Positions 1 through 9,438 of a stretch of DNA of 64,000 nt are shown piece by piece. Below the pieces are notes generated by a model. That model was not told where the DNA came from and did no database searches. It saw only the letters and a program-made list of their open reading frames with translations. Numbering within the stretch: position 1 is the first letter of the stretch; the number at the start of each line of letters is the position of its first letter. Origin of the DNA: Andalucia godoyi (taxonomy: Eukaryota; Discoba; Jakobea; Jakobida; Andaluciidae); the NCBI GenBank assembly GCA_009859145.1, contig VRVR01000011.1:268026-332025 (forward strand), in the 5' to 3' direction. A program made the position numbers and the translations under genes.

Positions 1-1149
1 CGCCGATATCGCTGTTGTTTCGAGAAGACGGTCTCCTTTTCCTGGTCGGCGTCGAAACAAGAGACTCGGAAGCAGCAGATTCTACTTTGCGGAAGCGTCC
101 CATCCGACTGTCAAAAAAAGAAAGGGAAAAAAAAGGGGGGGAAGGCGACACGAGAAACGTATACAATGGGATCAAAAGCAAAGAGAACGAAGAGAATAAA
201 ACAAAACTGGAAAAAAAAAACCGAAGAAAGAAAAGAAAGAAAAAACGAAACTTTGCTGTTTGGATTCTTTTTGGTGGGGTTCGAACGATCAGCCTGGGCA
301 TGACGCGGGAGCAGCGAGTGCATTACGAGAAATGGTACATGATGCATGACTTTACATTTCATACGATAGACAGAGTTGCTTCGTGTGCACTGTGCGATCG
401 TCTTTGTTCTCTCCAAAAGCGAGATCACTCAAAAAATAAACAACACGGATTGAGCTTACGATGCTGCGGGTTTCTTTGCTGTTTTCTCTACGTCACAATA
501 AACATAAATGAATCAGTAAAATAGCCAGGTTTCGCAGCGCCGACAGCAACAACAACAACAACAACAGCAAGAAAATAAAAAACACAAGAGACTTTAGGTG
601 CTGTGCAAACAAGCATACTTTCGAATGTCGCCATGTAATTTTTGAAGAATAGACAAGAAAACACGGTTGCAGAAGTCAGTAGAACCAAAGAAGACGCTTT
701 TCGGAAGAATCCGCGCTTGGGCAAAAAGAAGTACTCCTCGATGTGTGCGGGTCTGTTGGACGCTGGAGCGCCGCTACCAGTAGCATCTGTCATTATCTTG
801 CAAGCAGGCTCGAAGCTTTTTTAAAACGTTAAACACGCAATGCGTCGAATGATCGCAAGACGCCCTGCCGCATGTGGGAAAAGAAGAATAGAAATGACCG
901 CTGCCGCTTACTGCGGAATGATGAAGCAATCTAAAGCGCACGTAAACAAAACCACTGCCACCCACCGTGCACATGCGTTTGTCATCTTAACAACTCCGTC
1001 CACACGATGCCCGATTCGTTTCGTCCCATTTCGATCATGAATTCGCTATAAACACGCCGCCGCGCTGCATTCTCGCACAGCGACACTCATTTCTTATTCT
1101 TATTGTCCATGCAACGCACCATGTCCGTCACGCCCGCAACGCTGCGCAA
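1..1149. other. Gene-poor stretch upstream of a TnpB relic
   Basis: Purine-rich low-complexity DNA (many A and G runs between 110 and 260) is followed by mixed sequence. The open frames here are short, overlap on both strands and show no recognisable domain or splice structure. The longest (about 170 codons on +) is driven by lysine/arginine-rich simple sequence. I see no supported gene. A further upstream part of the TnpB-like gene that follows could lie here but is too decayed to recognise. Confidence 0.5.
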
Positions 1150-1550
1150 GACCTGTGACAATCTCCACCGCCACCATCCGGCGCTGGGCCGCCGCCAGGA
1201 AGGATCGCCAAGGCGACAACGACGTGGCAGATGTTGACATGGGGCCATTATCAATTCCAACAGCGGCTGCTCTGCAAATCGCGCGAATTCGCGGGGCGGC
1301 AGGTGTCGATTGTGACTTGTGACGGAAGAGTACACGTCTAAAGCGTGCGGCCGTTGCGGGGGAAATGCATCGCAAGTTGTATGGAAACAAGGTGTTTTGT
1401 TGCCCATCGTGCAAATGCACGCTCGACCGCGATTGGAACGGCGCGCGCAGCATCTACATCTATCTTAGGAGCGTCTCTCATGCCGAGAGGCGTGTGGGGG
1501 CCTACCCCCTTTCCAATCATGCTATGCATGTTGTTGGGCTGCAGCATTGA
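1150..1550 (+). pseudogene. Decayed IS607/Fanzor-type TnpB gene, C-terminal fragment
   Basis: Three reading-frame segments together read like the end of a TnpB/Fanzor RNA-guided nuclease. From 1201 the frame gives MLTWGHYQFQQRLL and ends in VSIVT. After a frame change at 1310-1323 it continues TEEYTSKACGRCG, and after another at the G run 1358-1362 it gives YGNKVFCCPSC...DRDWNGARSI. In this family the two CxxC pairs form the zinc ribbon, and the D of DRDxNGAR belongs to the last RuvC motif. The first frame change is a 7-bp tandem duplication (ttgtgac twice). The second fits one extra G. A further shift near 1200 joins an upstream arginine-rich segment. With at least three lesions and no intact N-terminus this is a relic. 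The YTSKxCGxCG / DRDxNGAR form points to IS607-type TnpB (Fanzor2-like) rather than Fanzor1. The element's other end was not identified. Confidence 0.8.
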
Positions 1551-3016
1551 TTATGGGTGATCATCGATGATTATCCGTGGTTAGTGTACAATGTAGGCGC
1601 TTCTCATTGACGTTTTTCGATCCCGTGCATTCGTTTCCAAACTGTCAATCTTTCGGACGTAGCGCTTCGAACACGACTGGGTTAGTATTCTACCCTTCAA
1701 CCCAAAACCTCTCCAGTGTCTTTTGCAGTCAGCATCCGCGCCCATCCAATGAGTTCCCCTTTTGAGTGGGGACATCCGTGGTGTCTGCGCACCGCAAAAC
1801 AGAAACAGCCTATGTTTCGTCAGAGCTCTCGAATGGATCAATTAGTGCATTCGTTGGAACCGTTTGGACTTTGGGAACCGGGAGGAAACTAGGGGTTTCA
1901 ACGAGCTTCATTTATTGCCATTCCGCATTTTATCGAGTTTTGTTCTCTGTTGCTCTCTTGATCTTTCATTCTCTGTTTTCCATCGAGCGGATATTGCGTT
2001 GATTGTTGATCGGCAATGGAGTGCGCCGCATAGAGAGAGGGGGCACGGCGGAGGAATCATCGATTACAAAGGGATGCGGCTGTCAAGTGTTGTCTGTCGA
2101 AGAGGCTTGTGCCCGGCAGGTTCTCACGCAGATCCAACAAGCGGGAGGAGAGAAAGGAACACCACCGGGCGTTCAAGCAGGCCTTGGTAACGAATATCAG
2201 CAAAATCTCTTGCAATGGGTCGATTCTATTTCTTCTGTTCCATATGCAAAACGGAACCAGAGTCCCAAACTTGGTTTCCTGGAGGGACTCGTCACTGCGC
2301 ACGGTGGGCAGCATCGATCCACGCAAAGAATTGCTCTGGACACAGAAGCCATCAAGCTTCATTCCCAGCAGTACAGTACAAAACAGACTTTTTCAACTTT
2401 CATTTCCGGCGTCCTTCTCAAAAGGATCCAAGCCTACTGTCGTTTCTTTTTTCCAAGGGACAAGCATCTGTCACGCTTTGTCTTCCTGAAGGTGATAGGC
2501 GTCAACCCTCAGCGCATCTGGAGGGCTGTCGTCCTAACACCGGAGGCACTGCGTGTCATTCACGGAGGTCGGGACTTGCTTGGGCTTGGCGATACAGGAA
2601 TCATCGCACCACCAGACGTCTGGGTTGGAGGGTCATATCCGTATCCTTTTTACAAAAGGAAATTTTTTTTCCTTCACAAACTTGGATCTGGAACCTTTCC
2701 CATTTTCTATTACTTGTGAAGAAGATCAGCAAGGACTTGCTGTTCAACGAGCCACTGGATAAACAGCATGACCTTTCGAGTGACGATTCCACAAACCTCT
2801 TCCCCGCAGCTTTCAAGTTCACGGGCCCTCTTTCAGAGACAGAGAGGTTGCATACACTTTAATATGAAGGTCAATCAGCGTGCATCGGAGGCAGCCGGAT
2901 TTCCTCTCTGTTCTTCGGGGACTCGCTCCATGCCGAGTCTTCGAAGAACGGCGTGATCGAGAATTCGCCTAGCGGATTGGGGGGGACGAGCATTGAACAC
3001 CGTAAATTGTCGATTT
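1551..3016. other. Non-genic stretch with one copy of a dispersed repeat
   Basis: Several overlapping open frames (for example a + frame from 2003 to 2719) show no recognisable family and compete in three frames between 2100 and 2860, so none is annotated. The stretch contains two blocks (1726-1755 and 2612-2636) that recur in the same order at 47580-47736. It lies between the TnpB relic and the 3' end of the YIF1 gene and may be transposon debris. Confidence 0.45.
1726..2636 (+). repeat. Dispersed repeat, long copy (two conserved end blocks)
   Basis: Block 1 at 1726-1755 (cagtcagcatccgcgcccat, then ccaatgagtt) matches 47580-47609 with one mismatch in 30. Block 2 at 2612-2636 (ccagacgtctgggttggagg, then gtcata) matches 47712-47736 with two mismatches in 25. 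Block 2 begins with the perfect 12-bp palindrome ccagacgtctgg. The blocks are about 860 bp apart here and about 100 bp apart in the other copy. That suggests one element in a long and an internally deleted form. Confidence 0.55.
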
Positions 3017-3838
3017 TTACAGATCAGAGGCGTACGTTGGGATGTAATCCGAGTGCCACCCCAAATAAAACATAATTGGGACCTGGATGACGCCTGCAGC
3101 AAACAAAAAGTATTTTCTAGTGATAGTTTGACCGGGAGCATTGGACGTGATCAGCGCACATCTGGACTTTAGTTCTCGAATGACAAACCACGACATTGCG
3201 ATCGACAGGTAGATCATGACAATCAAATAGATCTGGTTGGACATCGTGATTCCACGAACGAGAGACGCAATGTCAATGCCTACAAACTTGTATCCAGCAA
3301 ACGCAATCATGTCGAGCAAGGAAAGCTGCGATCCCTGACCGCCCTGTGAAGGATCGGTCGCAACAAACAAGTAAAATGCAAGCTTCAAAGCACTGCATTC
3401 CAGAAACAACAATATCAGAGCTTTGGAGGCAACCATTCCAACAGTATCGAACTGTGCTGCATAGAACCCGCAAAGCAGAATAAACGTCACAAATGCCATC
3501 AGAGGAATATACAGGTCAGCCTGGTGCACGTCTCGGTGATCCGAAAATCCGCCCGACATGAATGTGTTTGGAGACGAGGCATTGGAGGAGGAAAATGACG
3601 ACGAACCGCTTGACGAAAGAGACTGCTTTCCAAAAGGAAAAACCAGCAGTTTGAGCTTCGAAAGCACATATGCGTGGGTAACATCGAAATACGACTTTGC
3701 AGAGGACTGCCCAAACCATCGATTGAACACCGATTCAAGAACAGACCGCTGTGAATCAAACATTTGTGCCCCGATTTGAAGACCGGCCTGCGCCAACTTG
3801 GCGTTCGCACTTATGAAACTTGATTCTCGATTATTCAT
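3017..3838 (-). CDS. YIF1: YIF1 family Golgi/ER membrane protein
   Basis: This 273-residue protein matches the Yip1-interacting factor (YIF1/Hrf1) family, which pairs with YIP1 and Rab GTPases in ER-to-Golgi transport. The N-terminal ~110 residues are cytosolic, with a motif region FDVTHAYVLSKLKLLVFPF and a serine-rich linker. Five hydrophobic segments follow, the first containing the family-typical DLYIPLMAFVTFIL. The start ATG (complement of 3836-3838) gives a normal YIF1 length. The gene is divergent from the + gene at 4358, and the ~500 bp between them holds tandem repeats. No introns are needed. The family call is firm. Paralogue (YIF1A/B-type) cannot be decided. Confidence 0.9.
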   Translation of the reverse strand: MNNRESSFISANAKLAQAGLQIGAQMFDSQRSVLESVFNRWFGQSSAKSYFDVTHAYVLSKLKLLVFPFGKQSLSSSGSSSFSSSNASSPNTFMSGGFSDHRDVHQADLYIPLMAFVTFILLCGFYAAQFDTVGMVASKALILLFLECSALKLAFYLFVATDPSQGGQGSQLSLLDMIAFAGYKFVGIDIASLVRGITMSNQIYLIVMIYLSIAMSWFVIRELKSRCALITSNAPGQTITRKYFLFAAGVIQVPIMFYLGWHSDYIPTYASDL

Positions 3839-3993
3839 CCTGGGTGGTTGCTAGAGTTTGTCTGGCTGACGCGAGCTGATTCGACTTTTGTTATGGTATT
3901 ATTATATGATTGTTAAAATAATTTAACTAAAACAATCACTCCTTTTTGCACACTCTACAGACTTTCGCAAAAATGCGATCGGCGTTCACGAGT

Positions 3994-4058
3994 CTCACTG
4001 CCCACTGCTCACTGCTCACTGCTCACTGCCCACTACTTACTACTTACTACTTACTACT
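3994..4058. repeat. Tandem repeats between divergent genes
   Basis: About four copies of a 7-bp unit (cactgct/cactgcc) run directly into four copies of a 7-bp unit actactt. The array sits in the shared 5' region of YIF1 and the 4358 gene. Confidence 0.85.
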
Positions 4059-4357
4059 CGCGGCTGTTACGAGTTTCTTGGGAAATACGGAGAGCCATTT
4101 GGCTTTTCGAGTTTGGGATGATTGAACGTGATGCTGCAGTTGATGCAAGGCTTTCGTCTGCTTCTTCTGGCGGTCGTAGGTGCGCGCCAGATGATCCCGC
4201 CACGCATGCCGCCTTCGCCACAGCCTCAACCGAAAGTGAAAAATCGAAAATCGAAAATCGAACAAACTTTGCTGTTTATTTTTTGTATTTGGATGTTTTA
4301 ATTTGTTTGTTTGATTTTTTAAAAAAGAATTTAGAGCTATGCATTCCTTTTAAGAGA

Positions 4358-6034
4358 ATGGACGATTCTGATCACGAAGATGCAGAAGTTACACTCCGAT
4401 GTGATTCACAGTCCCTTAAGATCCGTTCAGAACTGAGCAAGACGCTGGATCGGCATTTGCGAAAGTTAAATCGCAATGGCAATAGCAGGGCCAATGGGAA
4501 AAGGTCCCAAGGACTTTCGACGACGAATGATCGATCTTTGCCGAGTGTCCCAAAGGACCTCTCTGAACATTTGGTGTCTTCTAAACGAACGCAGATTTCA
4601 GAACTCGTGGATCAGATCCTTGCTTCTACGTCCAGAGCTCCAACGGCTGTCCATGAGGCACACGAGGACCATGGGCATCCTGTGGAAGTTTATGATGATG
4701 ATGATGAAAGTTTTCGTCTCCATCGCCCATTTCATAATGATGGCGACAATGATGGTCCTGCGTCTATTCACAAGCGGAACGTTCGGGATGCGAAGGATTC
4801 GTCGAAATCCGGTTCTAGCTATGCAACGATGATTCCGAAGGATCATCATCATGGAGGCGGTGATGATCATAATGTGGTTGCTGTGGATGAGGTCGACGAT
4901 TGCAGTGAAATTGAAGATGAACCGAACCCTGCGAGTCTGCGACGATGGAATCCTCGCCACATCGGTGCTGCGCACCCCAACCTTGTGTCGACTGCTGCGA
5001 AGAATGCAAACCGACTTGACGAGGTGCAAACGAACGTATCCACAGCAGATGTATCCCCTTGGAACCCAAAATCAGTGTTCAAAATTGCGAAACGGCCGCG
5101 GTCTGCTGAAAAGATCCATCCGCCTGCTACCTACTTCTCATCTGCAACTGCATCCAGCTCTGCCAACGGCTCCAGTGCACCGTCATCAAAAAGATCTGCT
5201 GTCCACGCGGCGTCTCTGGCAGGTTCTGCGTCGCGATCACGCCTTGCATCTCTTGCTGGTTCCCACAGCAATGGTACGCCGAACAAGCGCCGGAAACGAT
5301 TGAGCGGTGCATCTCCCCATGGACTCGACATACTCCAGCTGGACTCGAGTGTTGACAATGTAGAGAGCCATTCGGAGGGCGAACCCGAATCTTGCGTTTC
5401 GCTTGGTGCCAAAACTGGTCGCTCTCCCCAAACTGAGTTTATGACACCGCAGAAAAATCGACGAGGCCGGTCTACTGCTGGGAATGATGCGCCGTGTGCA
5501 GCGGATCCGCCCACGGGTTCGGCATCCGAGAATGCGACCCAGGGAGTCGGAAAAGGGTCTTGGATGTCTGAGCTTCGTAAAGGTGTCCTGTCTGCTCTGC
5601 AGAACGGCACAATTCCACGAGTCGAGGAAAAGAAACGAGGTGGATCCTCGTCGCGCGATGCCGACGCCCTTGTTTCGCAATTCCAAAAGGCGATGGACAT
5701 GCTGAATGCGGATATCATTTCTTGCGCGGTTTCGTTGCAGCGAAGCCGTGTGCATCCAGCGGATTTCGATCCACCAGCTTCACTTGAATTGCGCGTGCAA
5801 ACAGTCCATCGGTACGGAGAGCTGTTCGAATTTGAGTGTCTTGCCTCCGACGGGGCATGCGTTCGGCTGCTGAGCAGTGGCGGAGGTGGATGTGGTGAAA
5901 AGGAGGCTGTTTTAGAGCAAGTTCTTCCGTCACAACGAGTCCTTGTGTATTCCCCTATGGCGCAGTCGGTTGTTGATTCGATGCGCGTCATTTTCGCTCA
6001 TGGAGCGATCGTCGTGCTGCCTGCAACCTCGTAG
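4358..6034 (+). CDS. Basic, low-complexity protein of unknown function
   Basis: I do not recognise a family. The frame is open from 4118, but the segment before 4358 is T-rich and intron-like and ends in an acceptor-like aatttag, so ATG 4358 (MDDSDHEDAEV) is the preferred start, giving 558 residues. The protein has an acidic/basic N-terminus, a histidine/aspartate-rich patch (HHHGGGDDHN), long serine/alanine stretches and several KRRKR-like clusters suggesting nuclear location. The last ~130 residues (from about VSQFQKAMDML) look folded, with alternating beta-like segments and the ending HGAIVVLPATS. An upstream coding exon cannot be excluded. A nuclear or chromatin role is only inference from composition. 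Confidence 0.65.
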   Translation: MDDSDHEDAEVTLRCDSQSLKIRSELSKTLDRHLRKLNRNGNSRANGKRSQGLSTTNDRSLPSVPKDLSEHLVSSKRTQISELVDQILASTSRAPTAVHEAHEDHGHPVEVYDDDDESFRLHRPFHNDGDNDGPASIHKRNVRDAKDSSKSGSSYATMIPKDHHHGGGDDHNVVAVDEVDDCSEIEDEPNPASLRRWNPRHIGAAHPNLVSTAAKNANRLDEVQTNVSTADVSPWNPKSVFKIAKRPRSAEKIHPPATYFSSATASSSANGSSAPSSKRSAVHAASLAGSASRSRLASLAGSHSNGTPNKRRKRLSGASPHGLDILQLDSSVDNVESHSEGEPESCVSLGAKTGRSPQTEFMTPQKNRRGRSTAGNDAPCAADPPTGSASENATQGVGKGSWMSELRKGVLSALQNGTIPRVEEKKRGGSSSRDADALVSQFQKAMDMLNADIISCAVSLQRSRVHPADFDPPASLELRVQTVHRYGELFEFECLASDGACVRLLSSGGGGCGEKEAVLEQVLPSQRVLVYSPMAQSVVDSMRVIFAHGAIVVLPATS

Positions 6035-6105
6035 GCGGCGTATCTGCTCCATGGTATTGGCCGCTCGCACCACCAGCAGCATTACCCCACAAAAACAGAA
6101 ACGGG

Positions 6106-6109
<4 letters not shown>

Positions 6110-6156
<47 letters not shown>
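6110..6156. repeat. (AG)n microsatellite
   Basis: About 22 AG units lie in the short gap between the 3' ends of the converging genes at 4358 (+) and 6254 (-). Confidence 0.95.
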
Positions 6157-6158
<2 letters not shown>

Positions 6159-6253
6159 CGGGAAAAGTGAATATGTACATAGTTTTCCGTTGGCAATGAT
6201 GCAGTGAGTAATTAGCAGTCGTGATGGACAGAAAAGGTAAACACACGCATGCC

Positions 6254-7699
6254 TCATGCTATAGATTCATAATTGCTGAAACCGCCTTCTTTGAAGAACA
6301 AGTGGAATTGGGCAATGCTGGAATGTTGGTCAAATGCCGGTGCAGTTTTCTCATTCCATGATGCGCCTTCAAAAAGAACGTCATATCCAAACGACTGATA
6401 CGACCGAAGCAACTTTGCCGGGTCGCGTTTGGCAGCGCGGTACGACACAAGCGACACGTCAAGCCAAATCTGCAGCGGAAACCGCTCGAGAACCGAAAAT
6501 ACCGAAGGCAACGATTCAAACGAAACAATCGAATCAAATGCATGCATCGAAATATGCGCAACAAACGGCGTTGAGCTCATTTCCACATGCTGCTGCAGCA
6601 TATGCACTGTGTAGGTCAGCGCTGTCAATCGACACTCGTCTCCATTCGCATCCGCCAACCGTGATCCGCTACCTACACTCTCCAAAGCACTCGTTACCAA
6701 CGGAACTCGGTATGTCTCCGTCAAAATAGCACCCAGATTCCGGTCTTGCAGACAGAACAATCTCTCTGTGCCCGTCTTCCTCTCATGCTGCCTACCACCC
6801 TGACTCGGGCTTGGGCTCGGGCTCGGGCTCGGGATTCCGGCAGTATCCGCATGATTGGTCGCGGTGGAAGAGAGAATTGACGGTTGGAAGCTGACAACGT
6901 TTGCAAGGGAGTTCAGCATCACGGAGTCCCACAGAAGCGCACCGTCTACCCCGTGTGGTTCGTACGCAACAACTCTAATGCCAACCATTGCCACCGGGAT
7001 CGAAAGGCCGCCACTTGCAGCCCCAAGATCCAAAAACAGTCCTTTTCGGTCTTCGTGGAACTCGCTCTGCACAGACGCTACGATCCGCCGCACAAGCCCT
7101 GCTGACATCCATGACACTCCGGCTACCCCGCCCCTGCCGTTTTCATCGCCCTCGCATCCGCAGTCGGTCGACGGTGCACCAACCACCATCCAATGAAAAT
7201 GTGGGTACAATACGGGTGCAAAAACCAGCTTGGTTATCTTTTGCAGATCTCGCGTCTTGGCACGTTGAAACGTTCTTTCCCTTTCCGCTATTGTGGATGC
7301 CGTTGACAATGCTGGTCGGGATGAAGATAATGGCGATTCTGTTGTTTGTGTTGATGTGGGTGCTGGTGCTGGTGTGGATGTTGAAAACGAGGAAGAAGGA
7401 AATCGAGACATTCTGTCAAGAAGAAACGAAATATTCAGGTCTCCGGGCTGTGAGTTTTGCAGAAAGTTAAGAACAACAAGGTTAGCACTGACCGGTGCAT
7501 CATTCCGAATCTCGCTATTCTGATCTCCAAGCATCATGGCGAACTTGGACTCGGTTCTTTCTTTTCGTTGCTGTTGTTGCAGAGAAATCTGTGGCGGGTG
7601 TTGACCTGGAGAACCCACCAGAAAAGCGCTGTACAAGAAAAGCGCTACAACGGTGATCGCCACTCCTGTTCTACGCGCCGCACACACACGCCACTGCAT
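6254..7699 (-). CDS. FkbM-like methyltransferase, type II membrane protein
   Basis: The 481-residue protein starts at the ATG complementary to 7697-7699. The open frame continues upstream only through non-ATG codons. A short basic N-terminus (MQWRVCAARRTG) is followed by one hydrophobic segment (VAITVVALFLYSAFLVG), which predicts a Golgi-type signal anchor. A low-complexity stem rich in Q, S, T and P follows. At about residues 215-250 comes LFLDLGAASGGLSIP...VVAYEP, an SAM-binding glycine-rich motif I followed by the acidic end of strand 2, in the arrangement of FkbM-family (Methyltransf_21) enzymes. The C-terminal part (IWLDVSLVSYRA...SYGYDVLFEG-like) fits the end of that fold. A PSPSPSPSPS repeat interrupts the domain. 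The substrate is unknown. Family members often methylate sugars. Confidence 0.7.
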   Translation of the reverse strand: MQWRVCAARRTGVAITVVALFLYSAFLVGSPGQHPPQISLQQQQRKERTESKFAMMLGDQNSEIRNDAPVSANLVVLNFLQNSQPGDLNISFLLDRMSRFPSSSFSTSTPAPAPTSTQTTESPLSSSRPALSTASTIAERERTFQRAKTRDLQKITKLVFAPVLYPHFHWMVVGAPSTDCGCEGDENGRGGVAGVSWMSAGLVRRIVASVQSEFHEDRKGLFLDLGAASGGLSIPVAMVGIRVVAYEPHGVDGALLWDSVMLNSLANVVSFQPSILSSTATNHADTAGIPSPSPSPSPSQGGRQHERKTGTERLFCLQDRNLGAILTETYRVPLVTSALESVGSGSRLADANGDECRLTALTYTVHMLQQHVEMSSTPFVAHISMHAFDSIVSFESLPSVFSVLERFPLQIWLDVSLVSYRAAKRDPAKLLRSYQSFGYDVLFEGASWNEKTAPAFDQHSSIAQFHLFFKEGGFSNYESIA

Positions 7700-8284
7700 C
7701 ACTTGATTATCACTGTTCTTTCCATCCGAATTCACACATGACGCGCGCAAAATACGTACGAAGAAGAGCAAGGAAGACGAAGAAGAAAGGAAACATGGAA
7801 AAGAAGCAGGTCGAAGAAACTGAATTTATTTTTTTAAAATTGCTTCCAACTATCCATTTTAATAATTTAATTAAAAAAAAAATACGTAATCATAAAATAT
7901 TTCTCGAAAAAGGAAAGTATTGACGCATCGTGACATGTGCTTTCTTTTCTGCTGACGTGGAGCGCACTTGGGCAATAACAGCAAAAACAACAGAAGAAAA
8001 AAGACTTGCAGTCTCTGAAGCACTCTTTCTCGAGTCCCTCGACACGCTCGCCCAAGTCCTTGCGCCTTTCTCTCTCTCTCTCTCTTCTCTTTCTCGTGCG
8101 CGCCCACAAGTATTTTTCGACCTGACTTCGTTTCATCACGTTTTGCAATTTTTTTTTATTTTTTCTTACTTCTGAATTTTTTTATATCTCGTTATTCCTA
8201 GTGTTGTGTGCAAGGCATCCCATCTTTTTTTTTTTTTTTTTGTTCTTTTCTTTCTTTTTCAATTTTCGTTGTTTTTGAACCCCG
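7700..8284. other. Intergenic, shared 5' region of divergent genes
   Basis: A/T-rich DNA between the FkbM-like gene (-) and the multi-pass membrane protein gene (+). It includes a run of 17 T at 8225-8241 just before the 8285 start and CT-rich tracts near 8070-8095. No gene is supported here. Confidence 0.6.
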
Positions 8285-9172
8285 ATGTTGCGTATTCTTC
8301 TTGCTGGCAGTGTTCTTCTTGTGGCCGCATCCGCTGTGCAGCGCACGTTCCTCGGGGCCAGCGCCGTCTCTCCCCTGGATCTCTTCCATCTGGCCGGATC
8401 CACAGGTACTGCGGGTGCAGGCATCTGCGCCTCTGCGTCGTCCGTTCTTGTCGACCAGATCTTGACACTGTCTGTGTGCGCATATGCGATTGCTGGAGTC
8501 ATTTCGGCGCTCTCTCGTACAGGGTTAGGCTACTCTCGTGCATATGCGCTGTCGACGCTGGTTCTTGCACTCACTCTCGCCTCAGCACATGCCCGACACT
8601 CGTCACTGACCATTTCTGCATTCCTTTCTCCGCCATCTGCTGCATCGATTGCATCGCTGCCACCTTCCGTGACTGCGTCTCTTGCCATTGCTCTCGTTGC
8701 CTTTTTGGCGTATGTTTTCGGCTCGACTGCCTCGTCGGCGGCACAGTCGACAAGCATTGTTCTTGCGTTGTCGGCGTTGTTGATGCTTCTCGATGCGTTT
8801 CTGCTTGCCACTGTTCCCAATGGAGTTGCCGTTCGCTTCTTCCCGGACGTTGCTGGCACTTGCAAAAAGTCCATCGCAGCGTCTCTCGGTATGCTTACCC
8901 CGGTTCTTGCTGCCTCTGCACTGAGCATCCTTGTTGCATCCGCTGCCGCAAAGAAGCACGCAGCCTTTGCCTGCTTTGCAATGGCATCTGTCCATTCCGC
9001 TGCCCTCTATGCACTCGTCTATGGCAGACCCAATGCAGCCGCTGCCGAAGCTGCAAAGGACGTCGTCACCATCTACGTTGGAGCTGCTGCGGCTCTCGCG
9101 TTCTTCTCATTCCTCCTCCTTGTCTTGCCATCCTCTACGTCTAACAAGAAGAACAAGGAAAAGAATGAATAA
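8285..9172 (+). CDS. Alanine/serine-rich multi-pass membrane protein, unknown family
   Basis: The 295-residue protein begins with a likely signal peptide (MLRILLAGSVLLVAASAVQ). About seven further hydrophobic segments follow, strongly enriched in alanine, leucine and serine. The only polar region of note is a loop with VRFFPDVAGTCKKS. The C-terminus is cytosol-like and lysine-rich (SNKKNKEKNE), with dilysine character that could act in ER retrieval. I recognise no family. The base composition of the coding part is more C-rich at third positions than the neighbours, consistent with strong expression. An endomembrane location is inferred only from the signal peptide and the lysine tail. Confidence 0.75.
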   Translation: MLRILLAGSVLLVAASAVQRTFLGASAVSPLDLFHLAGSTGTAGAGICASASSVLVDQILTLSVCAYAIAGVISALSRTGLGYSRAYALSTLVLALTLASAHARHSSLTISAFLSPPSAASIASLPPSVTASLAIALVAFLAYVFGSTASSAAQSTSIVLALSALLMLLDAFLLATVPNGVAVRFFPDVAGTCKKSIAASLGMLTPVLAASALSILVASAAAKKHAAFACFAMASVHSAALYALVYGRPNAAAAEAAKDVVTIYVGAAAALAFFSFLLLVLPSSTSNKKNKEKNE

Positions 9173-9438
9173 ACATTCCGCAATTCATTTTCTCATTTAC
9201 CAGCAGCTCCTTTTTTCTTTCGTTCATTTTTCTTTTGCTTTGTTTCTTTAATTGTTTTATTTATTATTTTATTTTATTTTTTGGTAGCATGAATCATTCC
9301 CTCCTCTTTTTCTTGTTTTTCTTTGTTTCTGCTGTTGTTGTTGTTGTTTTTCTTTTTCCTGGCTTTCTGGCTATTTCTTCCCTTTTTCTTTTAGAGAAGG
9401 GAGTTTTGTCCAATCGAGAGAACAAAACCGACAACACT

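Noticed and set aside
260-310. tRNA-like ggttcgaac box
   Set aside because: The surrounding bases do not form the acceptor, D and anticodon stems of a tRNA.
15-524. A 169-codon plus-strand open frame at the window start
   Set aside because: It is lysine/arginine-rich simple sequence with no domain, and an antisense frame of similar quality overlaps it.
2003-2862. Overlapping plus-strand open frames of 238, 126 and 215 codons
   Set aside because: Three frames compete over the same DNA, none shows a family, and part of the DNA belongs to a dispersed repeat.
5131-5991. A 286-codon minus-strand frame opposite the 4358 gene
   Set aside because: It is a shadow of the biased codon use on the plus strand, lacking any domain. 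Similar antisense frames opposite the solenoid, AAA and coiled-coil genes were dropped for the same reason.
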